NCBI RefSeq assembly: GCF_958450345.1
Contig: NC_088781.1
Coordinates: 45,123,357 to 45,187,356, forward strand
DNA length: 64,000 bases
DNA from: Calliphora vicina
Taxonomy: Eukaryota; Arthropoda; Insecta; Diptera; Calliphoridae
Direction: 5' to 3'
Shown: one piece after another, positions 12,501 to 21,565 of the stretch
How the letters are laid out: every line of letters starts with the position of its first letter
How positions within the stretch are numbered: position 1 is the stretch's first letter
The notes under the pieces: model-generated
What the model saw: only the letters and a program-made list of their open reading frames with translations
The model's database searches: none
Told to the model about the DNA's origin: nothing
Translations under genes and position numbers: made by a program

Positions 12501-12644
12501 AAGGGCGTGTATCGCATAGCCGCGGCCAAATTTAATCATTTCGATTTCTTCATCTCCTCTGAGGTGAAACCCCTACTAAATAATCGCTTAATAGAAGATC
12601 TAGATAAGTTTTTGAAACATCAACTAAAATACATAATCGAATAA
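6305..12644 (+). CDS. Lipase-3-like acid lipase, gene 1; exon 3 split by a hAT insertion (probable null allele)
   Basis: Predicted secreted or lysosomal acid lipase of the alpha/beta-hydrolase type (lipase 3 / gastric lipase family) that hydrolyses acylglycerols or sterol esters. Exons: 6305-6538, 10168-10345, 10486-10658 plus 11554-11592 (one exon split by transposon 10659-11545), 11710-11859, 12043-12174 and 12234-12644. Junction phases are 0,1,0,0,0. Without the insertion the frame is open for 438 codons, a normal family length. A hydrophobic N terminus (about residues 7-18) suggests a signal peptide. ILLIHGLLTSS is the oxyanion-side HG motif. Ser207 in GHSQ, Asp372 in GETDNLASP and His404 in KFNHFDFF form the triad. 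Oddities: the residue after GHSQ is Ala, and as assembled translation stops at 10697, before Ser207. Gene 2 is its tandem neighbour. Confidence 0.85.
6994..7960 (-). pseudogene. mariner element relic M2 in lipase gene 1 intron 1
   Basis: On the minus strand it starts near 7951 with a degraded start region, then frameshifts into HRLLTRAYGECAPSLSTC, RWFLRFRSGDFEKEDKD and KSLGATQSAISKHLQTAGFI (helix-turn-helix domain). A large internal deletion follows, with scraps of HRIITCDEK. The C terminus survives with SIRYWLDSFLVSKDEQLFWF. The 3' end TTTTTAAGTCATACACCCAA, next to TA at 6992-6993, looks like a mariner terminal repeat. No matching repeat is seen at the other end. About 0.95 kb remains of an expected 1.3 kb. 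Confidence 0.8.
8178..8436. repeat. MITE-like inverted-repeat element
   Basis: Left end CACCTCTATCGCGAATCAAT and right end ATTGCCGATAGGGGTG are imperfect inverted repeats. Inner blocks TTTCCCATTTCCCT and AGGGAAATGGATATTTCAT also mirror each other over tens of bases. It is 259 bp, non-coding and inside lipase intron 1. I see no clear target duplication, so the superfamily is undecided. Confidence 0.55.
9035..9470 (-). pseudogene. Non-LTR retrotransposon (LINE) RNase H relic
   Basis: Minus-strand reading contains VLFWLPRH, a stop, then NIPGN (equivalent to WVPGHxxIxGN of RNase H). After decay comes a zinc-knuckle-like tail: SSDDEGEDETAKHHLCHFPS and LTDRRLECLGENFLNDLTEL. These are the ends of LINE ORF2 proteins of I/LOA/R1-like elements with RNase H domains. 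Stops and gaps make it non-functional. Confidence 0.6.
10168..10345 (+). CDS. Lipase gene 1, exon 2 (N-terminal core, HG oxyanion motif)
   Basis: Acceptor TTTTCAG|AGTGATTGG, donor TTTAG|GTATGA, phase 0 in and phase 1 out. It encodes the family opening HHHVVTADGYNLTLHRM followed by RPILLIHGLLTSSLAWV and GPAKSLG. This matches the EDGYxLxxHRI and QHGLxDSS blocks of insect acid lipases and aligns with gene 2 exon 2. Confidence 0.88.
10486..10658 (+). CDS. Lipase gene 1, exon 3 part a (before the hAT insertion)
   Basis: Acceptor CATTTAG|CCTTTCAG, entered in phase 1. It encodes YYDVWLANMRGSPWSRNH and FWSFSFHEWGSYDLPAIVD, both hallmark lipase-3 blocks. It ends in the first copy of the target duplication GTAATGAA (10651-10658), where the transposon starts. 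Reading on into the transposon gives a stop at 10695-10697. An acceptor a few bases downstream (after CCTTTCAG) would put a stop in frame. Confidence 0.9.
10780..10914 (-). pseudogene. hAT transposase C-terminal relic
   Basis: Minus-strand reading contains PVTSVDVERTFSIFKN and NRQRFLFENLSKFFLVKNY, matching the conserved hATC dimerisation region (S-V-x-x-E-R-x-F-S-x-x-K). It lies inside the 887-bp element. Only the C-terminal end survives and the catalytic residues are gone. Confidence 0.75.
11007..11255 (+). repeat. Family B repeat fragment nested in the hAT element
   Basis: Starts AACAAGTAAGAGAGCTATAT, then TCGGCTGTGCCGAATCTTAT and ATACCCTTCACC, the conserved 5' end of family B. It then decays into T/A tracts as in the longer copies. 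Its presence inside the hAT element means it inserted there, or was carried in with it. Confidence 0.7.
11554..11592 (+). CDS. Lipase gene 1, exon 3 part b (catalytic serine)
   Basis: With one TSD copy and the transposon ignored, the frame continues SSFQQVLLIGHSQ to the donor CACAG|GTTGG. This holds the nucleophile serine in GHS. The split exon totals 212 nt and restores phase 0, strong support for the reconstruction. Confidence 0.82.
11710..11859 (+). CDS. Lipase gene 1, exon 4
   Basis: Acceptor TTCTGTTCTAG|GCC, donor ATAAAG|GTAAAT, 50 codons, phase 0 on both sides. It encodes ALNAILVMCSLLPQYNERL and QSLAPTVALKGHV, aligning without gaps to gene 2 (CTAFFVMCSMRPEYNNKI and QAMAPAVYA). The first residue is Ala where the GxSxG motif needs Gly. 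The preceding 117-bp intron is absent from gene 2. Confidence 0.85.
12043..12174 (+). CDS. Lipase gene 1, exon 5 (lid region)
   Basis: Acceptor CTTTTAG|AATAAATCC, donor GACAAG|GTACCT, 44 codons, phase 0. It encodes a charged, Cys-containing segment (MRDKCVKSSERRECEKW) at the position of the variable lid of acid lipases. Similarity to gene 2 is weak here, as expected for the lid. Assignment rests on splice sites, phase and the shared intron position. Confidence 0.72.
12234..12644 (+). CDS. Lipase gene 1, exon 6 (catalytic Asp and His)
   Basis: The acceptor is TTGAGCAG|CTT (12234); an acceptor 3 nt upstream would add one Gln. Encodes SLKSIRHLQQIWKSGDFVAY, then YFGETDNLASP with the catalytic Asp and KFNHFDFF with the catalytic His, 32 residues apart (31 in gene 2). 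It ends at TAA 12642-12644. An AATAAA overlaps the stop at 12640-12645, too close to be an obvious poly(A) signal. Confidence 0.9.
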   Translation, partial: LSNTLLYGQLLRGGSLKSIRHLQQIWKSGDFVAYDYEPAGNLLNYRTVEPLNYDLKKVSVPMVLYFGETDNLASPEGVHHIYAHLLEGIKGVYRIAAAKFNHFDFFISSEVKPLLNNRLIEDLDKFLKHQLKYIIE

Positions 12645-13592
12645 AAAATGTTTTGCTTTAAATATCATCATATCGACATAAGAGCAATTAATTAGCACTT
12701 ACTTCATTTTTATGTGAATATTTTTGTTATGGTTTTCTTTGAAATTTCTTTCGTAAATTTATTACATAATTTAATGTCGTCAATTTCTTTTTAGCCAGAA
12801 AACGAAATGAATTCATGCCAAAAAAAAAACAAGAAGCACACACCACTTTTACTTTTATTACCCAGTCTAGCATGTCAAATGTGGACAGACAACAACAGTA
12901 TTATGGCACGACATTAATAACCATGTTAATGACACGATTTTTAGTGTCTGCGTACGAGCTCGAGTCTTTTTTTTCTTCTCGGTAGTCTTTTGATGTTTTG
13001 CGTATTATTTTTTGAGCTGGAGTTCAGCAAAGAAATTAAAGAAATATATAGGATTTTTTCTCAGTTTATTGTTTTCTGTTGCTACTGCGTTTTTTATAAT
13101 GAATGACTTTCTTTGTTTTACGACTGATTGTGGCCGGAACTTTTGGTGTTTCGCTGTTTAAAAATACGGATTAAGGTCAAGTATATGCATTAACGTGAGT
13201 ATTTACATAAGCTAAATTGTTTGTGGGTTTATTTATGTATATCCTCTTTGTTTGTATACTGGTGTATTATAGCAGCTAGAGGAAATATTTTATTGCAAAA
13301 ATTGCCAAAGAATTAATTATTATATGGAGGGTTTCTCACAGGGCTTTCAACGAAGTTAAATGAGAATATTAATTAAGACGTTAATAATTGAAATGAAGCC
13401 AGAGAAAAAATATAATTGTACATGTCTACTGTAATTTTTTCAACATTTTTACAAGTTCTTTTTAACAATATTATGGTCACTGTAATTATTTATATGATTG
13501 TGTTAACCATAATATGGTAAAGTTACTATCCACATGATTATGGCAATCCTACATATGATTGTAGTGTAGAGCATATATTGAAATCAATTAAA
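12645..13592. other. 3' flank of lipase gene 1, AT-rich intergenic
   Basis: No ORF or recognisable repeat. A distal poly(A) signal for gene 1 could lie here (ATTAAA near 13036), but nothing decides it. Confidence 0.4.
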
Positions 13593-13632
13593 AACAAGTA
13601 AGAAAGCTATATTCGGCTGTGCCGAATCTTAA

Positions 13633-14199
13633 ATACTGTTACGTTTTAATCTTTTCAAAACGCTGGTTTGTTTCCTTTAAATAAACCGGATACTTTTGAT
13701 TGCAAATAAAAGCCGTTTAGTAGTTTGAAAATTGTAACAACTCTTTATTTCTTTAAAATGTACAACAACAACAGAATTAAATAGCCACTCAATGTTTTTT
13801 TATACACGTTTATAAATTCTCAGAAATACAGACACACTTTATAATGTACACATATTCACTTGAAAACACAGCACTCAGTTGATGTTTATTCGAAAAGCGT
13901 CTCTGATAAACTGACTCACTACTGCAACCTCTGCCACTATTTATAACACTGCCATCTGCACTCTAGATTGCTCTTTAACTGTCAAAGTTTTAATATTCTA
14001 GATCATACGCCATCTGTGGTGTACTTTCTAAAATGTTCCAACTTACGATCAATGGTCAACTGAAATCTTTTATTTAATAATGCCCACAGATATGTTACAG
14101 TTTGCTATTACAGCAATGTTATTTGAAAGCATTATGCTACTTTTAAATCAGCCCTTAAAATCGTTATATTTGAATTCAAGTACAATTTCGTAACAATAC
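13633..14199 (+). mobile_element. Solo LTR, copy 1 (TSD ATAC)
   Basis: LTR 13637-14195 (559 bp) begins TGTTACGTTTTAATC and ends CAATTTCGTAACA, i.e. TG...CA with short inverted ends. A 4-bp direct repeat ATAC lies at 13633-13636 and 14196-14199. An internal GCAAATAAAAGCC offers a poly(A) signal. No internal retrovirus-like region is present, so it is a solo LTR left by recombination. A close relative is at 39095-39696. The 4-bp TSD suits a gypsy- or BEL-type element; orientation follows the AATAAA. Confidence 0.85.
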
Positions 14200-15089
14200 T
14201 TTTCACCAAATTATACTTTAAAATAATATTTTTAAATATTTTTAGGGAAACAAAATTTAAATAGTTTTCCAAATTGTTTTTTAATTTACTTTAATAGTTT
14301 TTTCAAAATGTTTTTTTTTAAATTTCATTAAAAAAAAATTTATAACAAAATGTTTTTGGTGGAAAAAAATTCGGGTTAAAAAATATTTTTCTCGATTTTT
14401 AACCATTGTAGTTACAACTTACAACTATATATTCATCGTTGCAATTGACTTTGAAATATCTATCATATTGTCTATACTAATCACTTAGTAATCCATATAT
14501 ATATCAAAAAATGGCCAAAAATCGTGGTTATCTCGGTTTTTTTCTTATATCTCAGTCATTTGTGGGGCGATTTAGTCGATTTTAAATAGCAACCGAGCCA
14601 GAATAATTCGCGATATATTGATGTATGAATTTATTTGTTATTTGGGGGCTACGGAAAGTTGATTTCAACATATAGACGGACATGGCTAAATATATACTTT
14701 GTGGGGTCGCAAATGAAAAATATAGAAATTACAAACGGAATGACAAACTTATATATGGGGGATTTCCCGTCAATTGAACAAACTTTTAAAATCGATGTCT
14801 TCCGATCGGGATGTTAGACCTATTGGACACAATTTTTCAACAAGATCGGTCAAGAACTCTCGGAGTTAGAGGTGGTCAAAATTTGACATTTTGGCCATAC
14901 ATGTGATTTTTCTCATCCATGTAACTTATTACCTATTGTTCTTAGCAAAATGTGTCCCAAGTAGTTTAGATAGATATTTCTTCAATCTTTCGAAAAAAAA
15001 ATATTAAAAAAAAAATAACAAAATTTTAATATTTTTTTTCGAAATCAAATACTTTTATGACTTTTTTCCAAATGAGGCTTTTTTTGTTA

Positions 15090-15700
15090 AAATAAAGCTT
15101 AGATATTTTCCTTGAGGACCTATTTGGTCGCTTAGTGGGATGCGAGTTCGATATCAACCAAAAAAAATGTTTTGTAACTCAAAACAAGCAATTTTTGATT
15201 TTTTTTGTAAAATTTTTTTTTCTCAACAGAAAGCTCAGACATTTTCCTTGAAGACCTATTTAGTCGCTTAGTGGGATGCGAGTGGAATATCTATCAAAAT
15301 AAATATTTTGTAACTCAAAATATGCAATTTTTGACTATTTTTTTTTGCAAATTCAAATTTTTTTTAAAATGGGCCCTTTTTTAAATTTGTTTTTGCTCAA
15401 AAGAAAGCTTGGGTCTATTCCTTTAAGACCTATTTGGTTGCTTGGTGGGATGCGAGTGGGATATATAGCAAAATAAATGTTTTGTAACTCAAGATATGTA
15501 TACAATTTTTGATTTTTTTGTTTGGCAAAATCGAACTTTTTTCCAAAATGGGCACTTTTTTAAATTTGTTTGTGCAAAAAGCACAAAAGAAAGCTTAGGT
15601 CTATTCCTTTAAGAGCTTTTTGGTATCGTAGTGGGATGCGAGTGTCTATCTATCAAAATAAATATTTTGTAACTCAAGACATACAATTTTTGTATTAAAA
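15090..15700 (+). repeat. Degenerate tandem repeat inside family B1
   Basis: Four copies of a module containing AAAGCTTAGATATTTTCCTT, GACCTATTTGGTCGCTTAGT and GGGATGCGAGT, then TTTTGTAACTCAA. They start near 15103, 15231, 15400 and 15590, spaced about 130-190 bp apart. Spacing differs through poly-T length changes. Confidence 0.75.
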
Positions 15701-15741
15701 CATTAATTTTGATACTATCCCTAATATACATATGGGGGAAT

Positions 15742-16031
15742 ATGTATATTAGGGTGGGTCGATTTTTTTCACGAAAAATCATCGAAATTTTCCCCAAGAA
15801 ACCATAGGTCTAAAATCAAATGCTATCTTGCGCATTTCGTATTTTATCCAATGATATTTCAATATACATTTTTTTAATAGTTCTTTTATTGGATAAAAGA
15901 TGAAATGCGCAAGATAGGATTTGATTTTAGACCTATGGAAACTTTCTTAGAATTTTCCGTAGATTGCGTTTCTGCTATACGATTTTTTACTTTTTGATCG
16001 TCCATACAAATCGACCCGACCTAATGTATAT
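15742..16031. mobile_element. 274-bp foldback hAT-type MITE (TSD ATGTATAT)
   Basis: The element is 15750-16023. Left end TAGGGTGGGTCGATTT, right end AAATCGACCCGACCTA, flanked by identical 8-bp repeats ATGTATAT at 15742-15749 and 16024-16031. Inside, CCATAGGTCTAAAATCAAAT is mirrored near 15945 by its reverse complement, so most of the element folds into one hairpin. TAGGG plus an 8-bp TSD fits hAT. It is inserted in family B1. Confidence 0.88.
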
Positions 16032-16200
16032 CCTTGCCACTCATGGTGAAGGGTATAACAAAGCAAAAGCTTTATTTATGTAATTCGCCAATGAAATTAC
16101 AATTTCTAGCTTAGTTCTAAATCTTAACTTAGGCCATTAGTTCAAAAGTGGTGTAACCCCAAACTATTTAATTAGTGGTATATTCAACTTACACTACTTT

Positions 16201-16846
16201 TTATACCCTACACCACCATAGTGGGGAGGGTATAATGCGTTTGTGCAGATGTTTGTAACGCCCAAAAATATAAGTCTAACACCCACCTTAAAGTATACCG
16301 ATCGACTCAGAATCACTGAGTCGATTAAACGATGTCCGTCCGTCCGTCTGGTCGGCTGGCTGGATGTCCATGTAAACCTTGTGCGAAGAGTACAGGTCGC
16401 AATTTCACCTAGCCCCCATACAAATGTCCTCTCGAAATTGGACTTTATCGGTAATAAATGTTTAATTTATATATGTGTTTACACAAATTCCGCTCCAAAT
16501 AAGTTTTATATACACAAAATTCATGTCACCAAATTTTGTTACGATCGGTCCATAATTAGTCATAGCTCCCGCTTCCGAAAATCACTTTAACGTGCATAAA
16601 TCGCTTAATAAGGTTGGCATACACACAATATTCAACATAGTTAACTTTAATATAGGCATAAATCACACGACCTAATTTCATGGTGATCGGTCCATAATTG
16701 GTCATAGGCCCCATATAAGGCCCACTTCTGAAAATCACTCAAAAATATAAATTATTGAAATTTTAAAAGAAAAATGTTTTTGCTCTTTTATTTAGTGTAG
16801 GGTATTATATGGTCGGGCTTGACCGATCATACTTTCTTACTTGTTT
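16201..16846 (+). repeat. Family A repeat, copy A2
   Basis: Starts TTATACCCTACACCACCATA, carries GATGTTTGTAACGCCCAAAA and the GTCCGTCCGTCTGG tract, and ends GTCGGGCTTGACCGATCATA then CTTTCTTACTTG. It lacks about 100 bp after the GTCCGTCC tract that A1, A3 and A4 share. Confidence 0.82.
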
Positions 16847-16999
16847 ATATTGTGCTTTGTGCAAAAACAATTTTTTCAGCTCCATCTGATTTTGAATACC
16901 AAAAGGTAGCATACCCCACTTTTGAGCTGATGGCATCATTTTACATATACAATAATAATGTTAATGCAATTGGTTTAATAAATGCAGAATACTCCTTTT

Positions 17000-17540
17000 A
17001 ATTATACCAGGATCAGTTGAAAAGCAAATTAAATTATATAAATTGTCGAATTGAACTCAAATTCTACGCCTCGGATCAAAGTTGGCATAATTTGAATGAA
17101 ATATTGGAGCTTAAGAGGAATATAGTTTCTTGTTGGACGATTTGGAATTATGAATTAGATTTTGTGAAGTAGGAATTCCGACTTAATTGCACCACTTATT
17201 AAATTAATCAAGAATGAGATGGTCTTATATATTCTCCTTCATTTTATTGTAGAGAGTTTAATAAGCGCTAACCGACTTTCTTATGATGATAAATGCTAGG
17301 ATTTCATGGGAGTTTTTGGAGACAAAATAAAAGAAATTGGTTTTGAATTTGAATTCAAACATAATTTAATATCAAGTAATACATCAAGATCAAGGAATAC
17401 CTCAACTTTATCAAGTTGATGCTCATTGATCGAGTATCTACAGAGTACTGGACTTCGTCTGTAGACAAATCGCCTCAGTCGTCTATAACCCTCAAATGAC
17501 AGCCACTCCCTGGCAAGGGGATTTGGATGATCCAATAGTT
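17000..17540 (-). pseudogene. Non-LTR retrotransposon RT C-terminal relic
   Basis: Minus-strand reading gives RRSPVLCRYSINEHQLDKVE, LDLDVLLDIKLCLN and, after stops, VVQLSRNSYFTKSNS. This has the general look of the post-RT tail of LINE proteins (conserved WSP...I...Q..F and later LRN..L...P...NY). Many stops. The assignment is by eye and moderate. Confidence 0.45.
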
Positions 17541-18870
17541 TTGACAGGTAGTTTAAACAGGAGAGTTGATCTTCTCGCGTATTATAGGGAAAAATTGTGA
17601 AAAATCAATATACTAAAATAATTCCACTTTCGATCAGAATAGAATTCTGTGACAGACGTGAACAATCGAATTTTTGGAATATTTTGAATAGTGAACTTGT
17701 TATTGGTCTATTTGGTTTAAATAAGTTTTCTTAGAGGAAGTCAAGTTCAAAAAACATCATATTAAACTAAGGAAAATAATTCCAGGGAATTCTCGCACAA
17801 TTTCCCGGGATTGAAAATTTTGCCGTGAAAAACTCTAGGTCTAAGTTATTAAGATAATTTCTCAGATCAGTCTTCTTTGGTAGTGATTATGTTTAACCTT
17901 TACGCTTGGAGATCGCGATTTTTGCCATTGACGGCTGAGTGTTCTCTTTTCGTTGATAAGAGACTCAATGTTTCTATTAAGGAAACAAGAGCAATAGTTT
18001 TCCAATTTGCTGAGGGCGAGTGTTCTGATGACATGTCCATCGAAGGTATCACTGAAATAAATACTCGATTTATATTTTTGATTACAGTGAAGTCAATTAG
18101 ATCGGGAATCATATAGATGTATGTAGGCCAATAAGTAGGTTGGCCACTAGATATATCATCCAGTCCGTTAGACGATATTACTTTTGGCGGTTGTCTTCCT
18201 CTAGTAGTAATAAGGCGAGAGCCCCAAAATGTATGTTTTCGTATATAGTTCATATTTTACAGCTCTCTAAAGTTGGAAATATAGGATATTTTTGTGACAA
18301 ATTAGCAATGTTTTGGAATCGAATAACTTTGAAACACGTCATTCTATTTATCTCAAAAACCGATGCTATTATTTTCTTAGATTTTTTCACAAACTAAATT
18401 ATATTTATTGTGTGAAAATTACAAATTGGGATTTCAATAGGTTCAGAAGTTATGGAAGTTTTTCTATAACAACTGACACAATGAAAAATACTGCGTTTTA
18501 GGTATTATGGTACATTTGAAGAGCCGCTGAACAAAAGGTACTTTTTCGCTCATTTCAAATTTTGTTGGGAAATTGAGTTTTATTTATTTCGCCCACTTAA
18601 AAAACTGCATGAATCTGGAAATGGTAACAAGTTTCTTACTTATCAATAGATACATCTAACTGCCATAAGTCAGCACATTAATGTTAAGGATGTTTGATAA
18701 AAAACCCTTTTTATTTTTGAAAAAGTACGTTTGTTAAAAACAAAATTAAAAAGTATGTTTTTTATGGTTTTTTTTAACGATATTTTAAATTAATGTTTTT
18801 AATCCTGATCTAATATATAAACAAATTACACAATGAAATTAAATTTTTTTTTTTTTTCTCAGAGAGTGTT
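17541..18870. other. Unassigned intergenic sequence
   Basis: Several ORFs of 60-117 aa on both strands overlap each other and show no motif. I see no repeat boundary. Poly-T and poly-A tracts occur near 18700-18860. Confidence 0.4.
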
Positions 18871-19440
18871 GTACGTTTTGTTAGCACAATTTTTTTGAGA
18901 ACCCATATACATACTTAGCAAAAAAAATTAAAAAAATATTGCTAACATGAAGGTTTCTAGAAGATTTCAACCCAAATATCGAAAAACCTCCTCAATTATT
19001 ATACTTTTTTTAATGCGGAATAAAAGAAAAATTGGCATAGGCCTTCGGCTTACTGTTACTAATAGGATGATAAAAGCTACTATAAGTCAACTTTACGTTA
19101 TTCGATATATTGGAGGTCAAAAAATCAATTTTTTGATAAATCTGACTTTTTTACGTACTAGAAAAGTATAGTGCAATGGAACAAAAATTTACTATAACTC
19201 AAAAACGGTAGAAACTAAGGGCCAGATTTATCCAAAAATCGATTTTTCCACCTTTGGAGATGGTCGTAATAAAATGGAATTACCTGTCAGACTTTTAATA
19301 TATTTCCCTAAAAATAAAATATTACCAAATAACGGAATCTATTAAAAATTACGAATATCACGTGGTAAATATTAAAATATTGTATTTTTCAGTGCCAAGA
19401 AATATATAATACTCCTCATTATATAGACAACTGACATTTA
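18855..19440. repeat. Possible diverged repeat, ends undefined
   Basis: AGAGTGTTGTACGTTTTG then TTAGCACAAT (from about 18862) resembles the first bases of the window (ACGTTTTGTTGGCACAAAAT at 1-20). This suggests two copies of one repeat, the first entering the window from the left. Beyond that short match I cannot define its limits. Confidence 0.3.
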
Positions 19441-20224
19441 GCACTTAAACACCCACTCTTCACTTTGTGGATACTCCCAAATAAACAGCGATTGGCATGA
19501 TCAAACTATTAAATAATCGAAAGAGTAAAATAAAATAAAAACACATAATGAAAACTAAATAAAAAGAAGATAAAAATCAAAACAAACCATTAAAATAAAA
19601 CAACAACTACCAAACAAATGGAAATACTAACAAATAAACATAAATTTACATACGTCATTAAACAAATCATGTCATTGTTATTAGAGGAGTCAAGTTTGAG
19701 CCAACATATATGTTAGTCTCTAGGTATATTCATATTACAAAAATATGGGAGTTGTAAATTAACTATTTAGCATTTAGTACAATACTAAATTAATAATTCA
19801 ATCAGTAAAACATTTGGTAAAACAATAAAGAGATAATCAAGCTTTCAGAATATATTTTGAATACATGGTAATATGGAACATGTAAGCCAACACTGTAACC
19901 CAAATTTGTTTACTTTTGATGAAAATAAATGTTTAAAGTTCGCAGATTTTACAATTAATAACTCCCAACTGTGGCGTTATTTGAAAAAAAAACACTCATA
20001 ATTCAAATCTCAAGCAATAATACGACGACACATACTCAATATTGGATTACAAATCAAAATGGGGCTACCACAATATTTGGGGTCTCTTCCAATAAACACT
20101 GACTGTGTACCAACGACAACAACAAATTACAAATGATTTAATATGCATGAATTATAATGACGAACTAAACGTTTCCGCGCATATTAAACACTTTCTGTGT
20201 TACGAACTCCACAACAAGACAACA
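19441..20224. other. A-rich intergenic sequence
   Basis: AAATAAAAA-type low-complexity sequence without ORF or recognised repeat. Confidence 0.45.
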
Positions 20225-20618
20225 AACAAGTAAGAGTGCTATATTCGGCAGTGGCTAATTTTATATACCCTTCACCAATAAAAATATTTAAAACAATTTT
20301 TGATGAAAACAAATTTGGTGAACAATTAGAGGTAGTCGTGGTTTTTTGCTTATATCTCAGCAATTTTCTCGATTTTAAACAGCAACATAAGTTTGACTAC
20401 GACGGATATATTGATGTATCACTCATGCATGAAAGTTATTTGGGGGCTTCGAAAAGTTGATTTCAACAGACAGACGGAAGGACGAACATGGCTATATCGA
20501 CTCCGCTATCTATAACGATCCAGAATATACTTTATAGGGTCGCAACCGAGAAATGTAGAAATTACAAACGGAATAACAAACTTAATATACCCTTGCCATT
20601 CACGATGAAAGGTATAAA
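20225..20618 (+). repeat. Family B repeat, copy B2 (internally deleted)
   Basis: Starts AACAAGTAAGAGTGCTATAT, has CAGACAGACGGAAGGACG and CATGGCTATATCGACTCCG, and ends CCCTTGCCATTCACGATGAA. It is about 390 bp, against about 880 bp for B4, and lacks most of the T/A-rich middle. Confidence 0.8.
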
Positions 20619-21382
20619 AATAAATAAAAAAATTTAAATTGAAAATTAACAAACTGAAACTAAATTTAATGAAACTGACAAACAGCAGCCAAAAAAAAAC
20701 AAACAAAAACACTCGCACCTATTCACCAATTGTTGGACAAGTTAAAACTGTCAAATGGCTGTAATTAACGCAACCCATAAAAAAACGCGTTAACAAAAGA
20801 AATTCAAAACAGGGCTTTTAAACTAAAGAGCAGAGGGGCCAACAGAAAAAGAAAATAAAAATGCACTTGTTGGTGAAACAGAAGCAAAAAAATTAAAGAA
20901 AAAATATTTAAATTTTTATAATAAAACAGAAAGTTTTTTTTGGAGGAAGACACTTTGACGATTTCAATTTTTTGGTGGTTTCATTTAAAACACTCCACTT
21001 TAAACCGTCAAAGAGTTTGTTTGGGGCTCGAGCCACCTTTAAAATTTCTTGCTTAAAAAATACTCTCATTCACTTACACTCTCTACGAAATTTGTTTTGA
21101 AACCATAAAATAAACGTGTGTGAAATAATTTCGTTTTAAATCGTTTTAAACTTTTAACGGGTTGACAGACAAACTAAAAAAAAATAACCACATTACACAA
21201 AAAGTGTCAATAAATAAAGTAAAAAAAATAACTGAAATAAATATTAAATAATAATAATTTCACTTTTTATTTACAATAATTTAAACAAATATTACAAAAG
21301 TGCATTTTGAACCAATAAAAAAATAATTAAAATATTTTAATAAAATTTTGTTTAATTTTTATGTTTATTTTAAATAAATGAA
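20619..21382. other. 5' flank of lipase gene 2
   Basis: AT-rich upstream sequence; the promoter should be here. I see only a direct repeat of ATCGTTTTAAA near 21130-21150 and no clear TATA box. Confidence 0.4.
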
Positions 21383-21565
21383 ATGTTTTTGTTTAAAAAG
21401 TTCGACGTTCAATACGTGTTATTGTGTTTTTTATTAATAAATGTTTTCATAAATCGTGTTAACTCCCAATTTATTGATGAAGATGAGGAGGATAGTAACG
21501 AGGATGAAACGGAGGAGGAGAAGGCCGAACGTAAAAGTATTACAGAGGATTCCTATTTGACAGTG
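21383..21565 (+). CDS. Lipase gene 2, exon 1 (signal peptide, acidic linker)
   Basis: 61 codons to the donor CAGTG|GTAAGTA, phase 0. After MFLFKKFD comes a hydrophobic core and a likely cleavage site near NRVNS|QF, then an Asp/Glu-rich run and YLTV. The phase-0 junction to DKLIAKYGYP gives the family motif (TVD-LI-KYGYP). An earlier in-frame start is not available nearby. Confidence 0.8.

Larger units (their letters stand above)
13593..16058 (+). repeat. Family B interspersed repeat, copy B1 (host of nested insertions)
   Basis: 5' end AACAAGTAAGAAAGCTATAT then TCGGCTGTGCCGAATCTT. 3' end CCACTCATGGTGAAGGGTAT. In reverse complement it has the same architecture as family A (TATACCC end, GACGGACATGGCTA, TACTTTGTGGGGTCGC, GAAATTACAAACGGAATGAC), so A and B are probably distant relatives of DINE-1-like repeats. 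It is interrupted by a solo LTR (13637-14195), expanded by tandem repeats (15090-15700) and holds a MITE (15750-16023). Confidence 0.75.

Noticed and set aside
17877..18501. ORFs of 79-117 aa on both strands
   Set aside because: They overlap one another in several frames, with no domain, signal or splice pattern.
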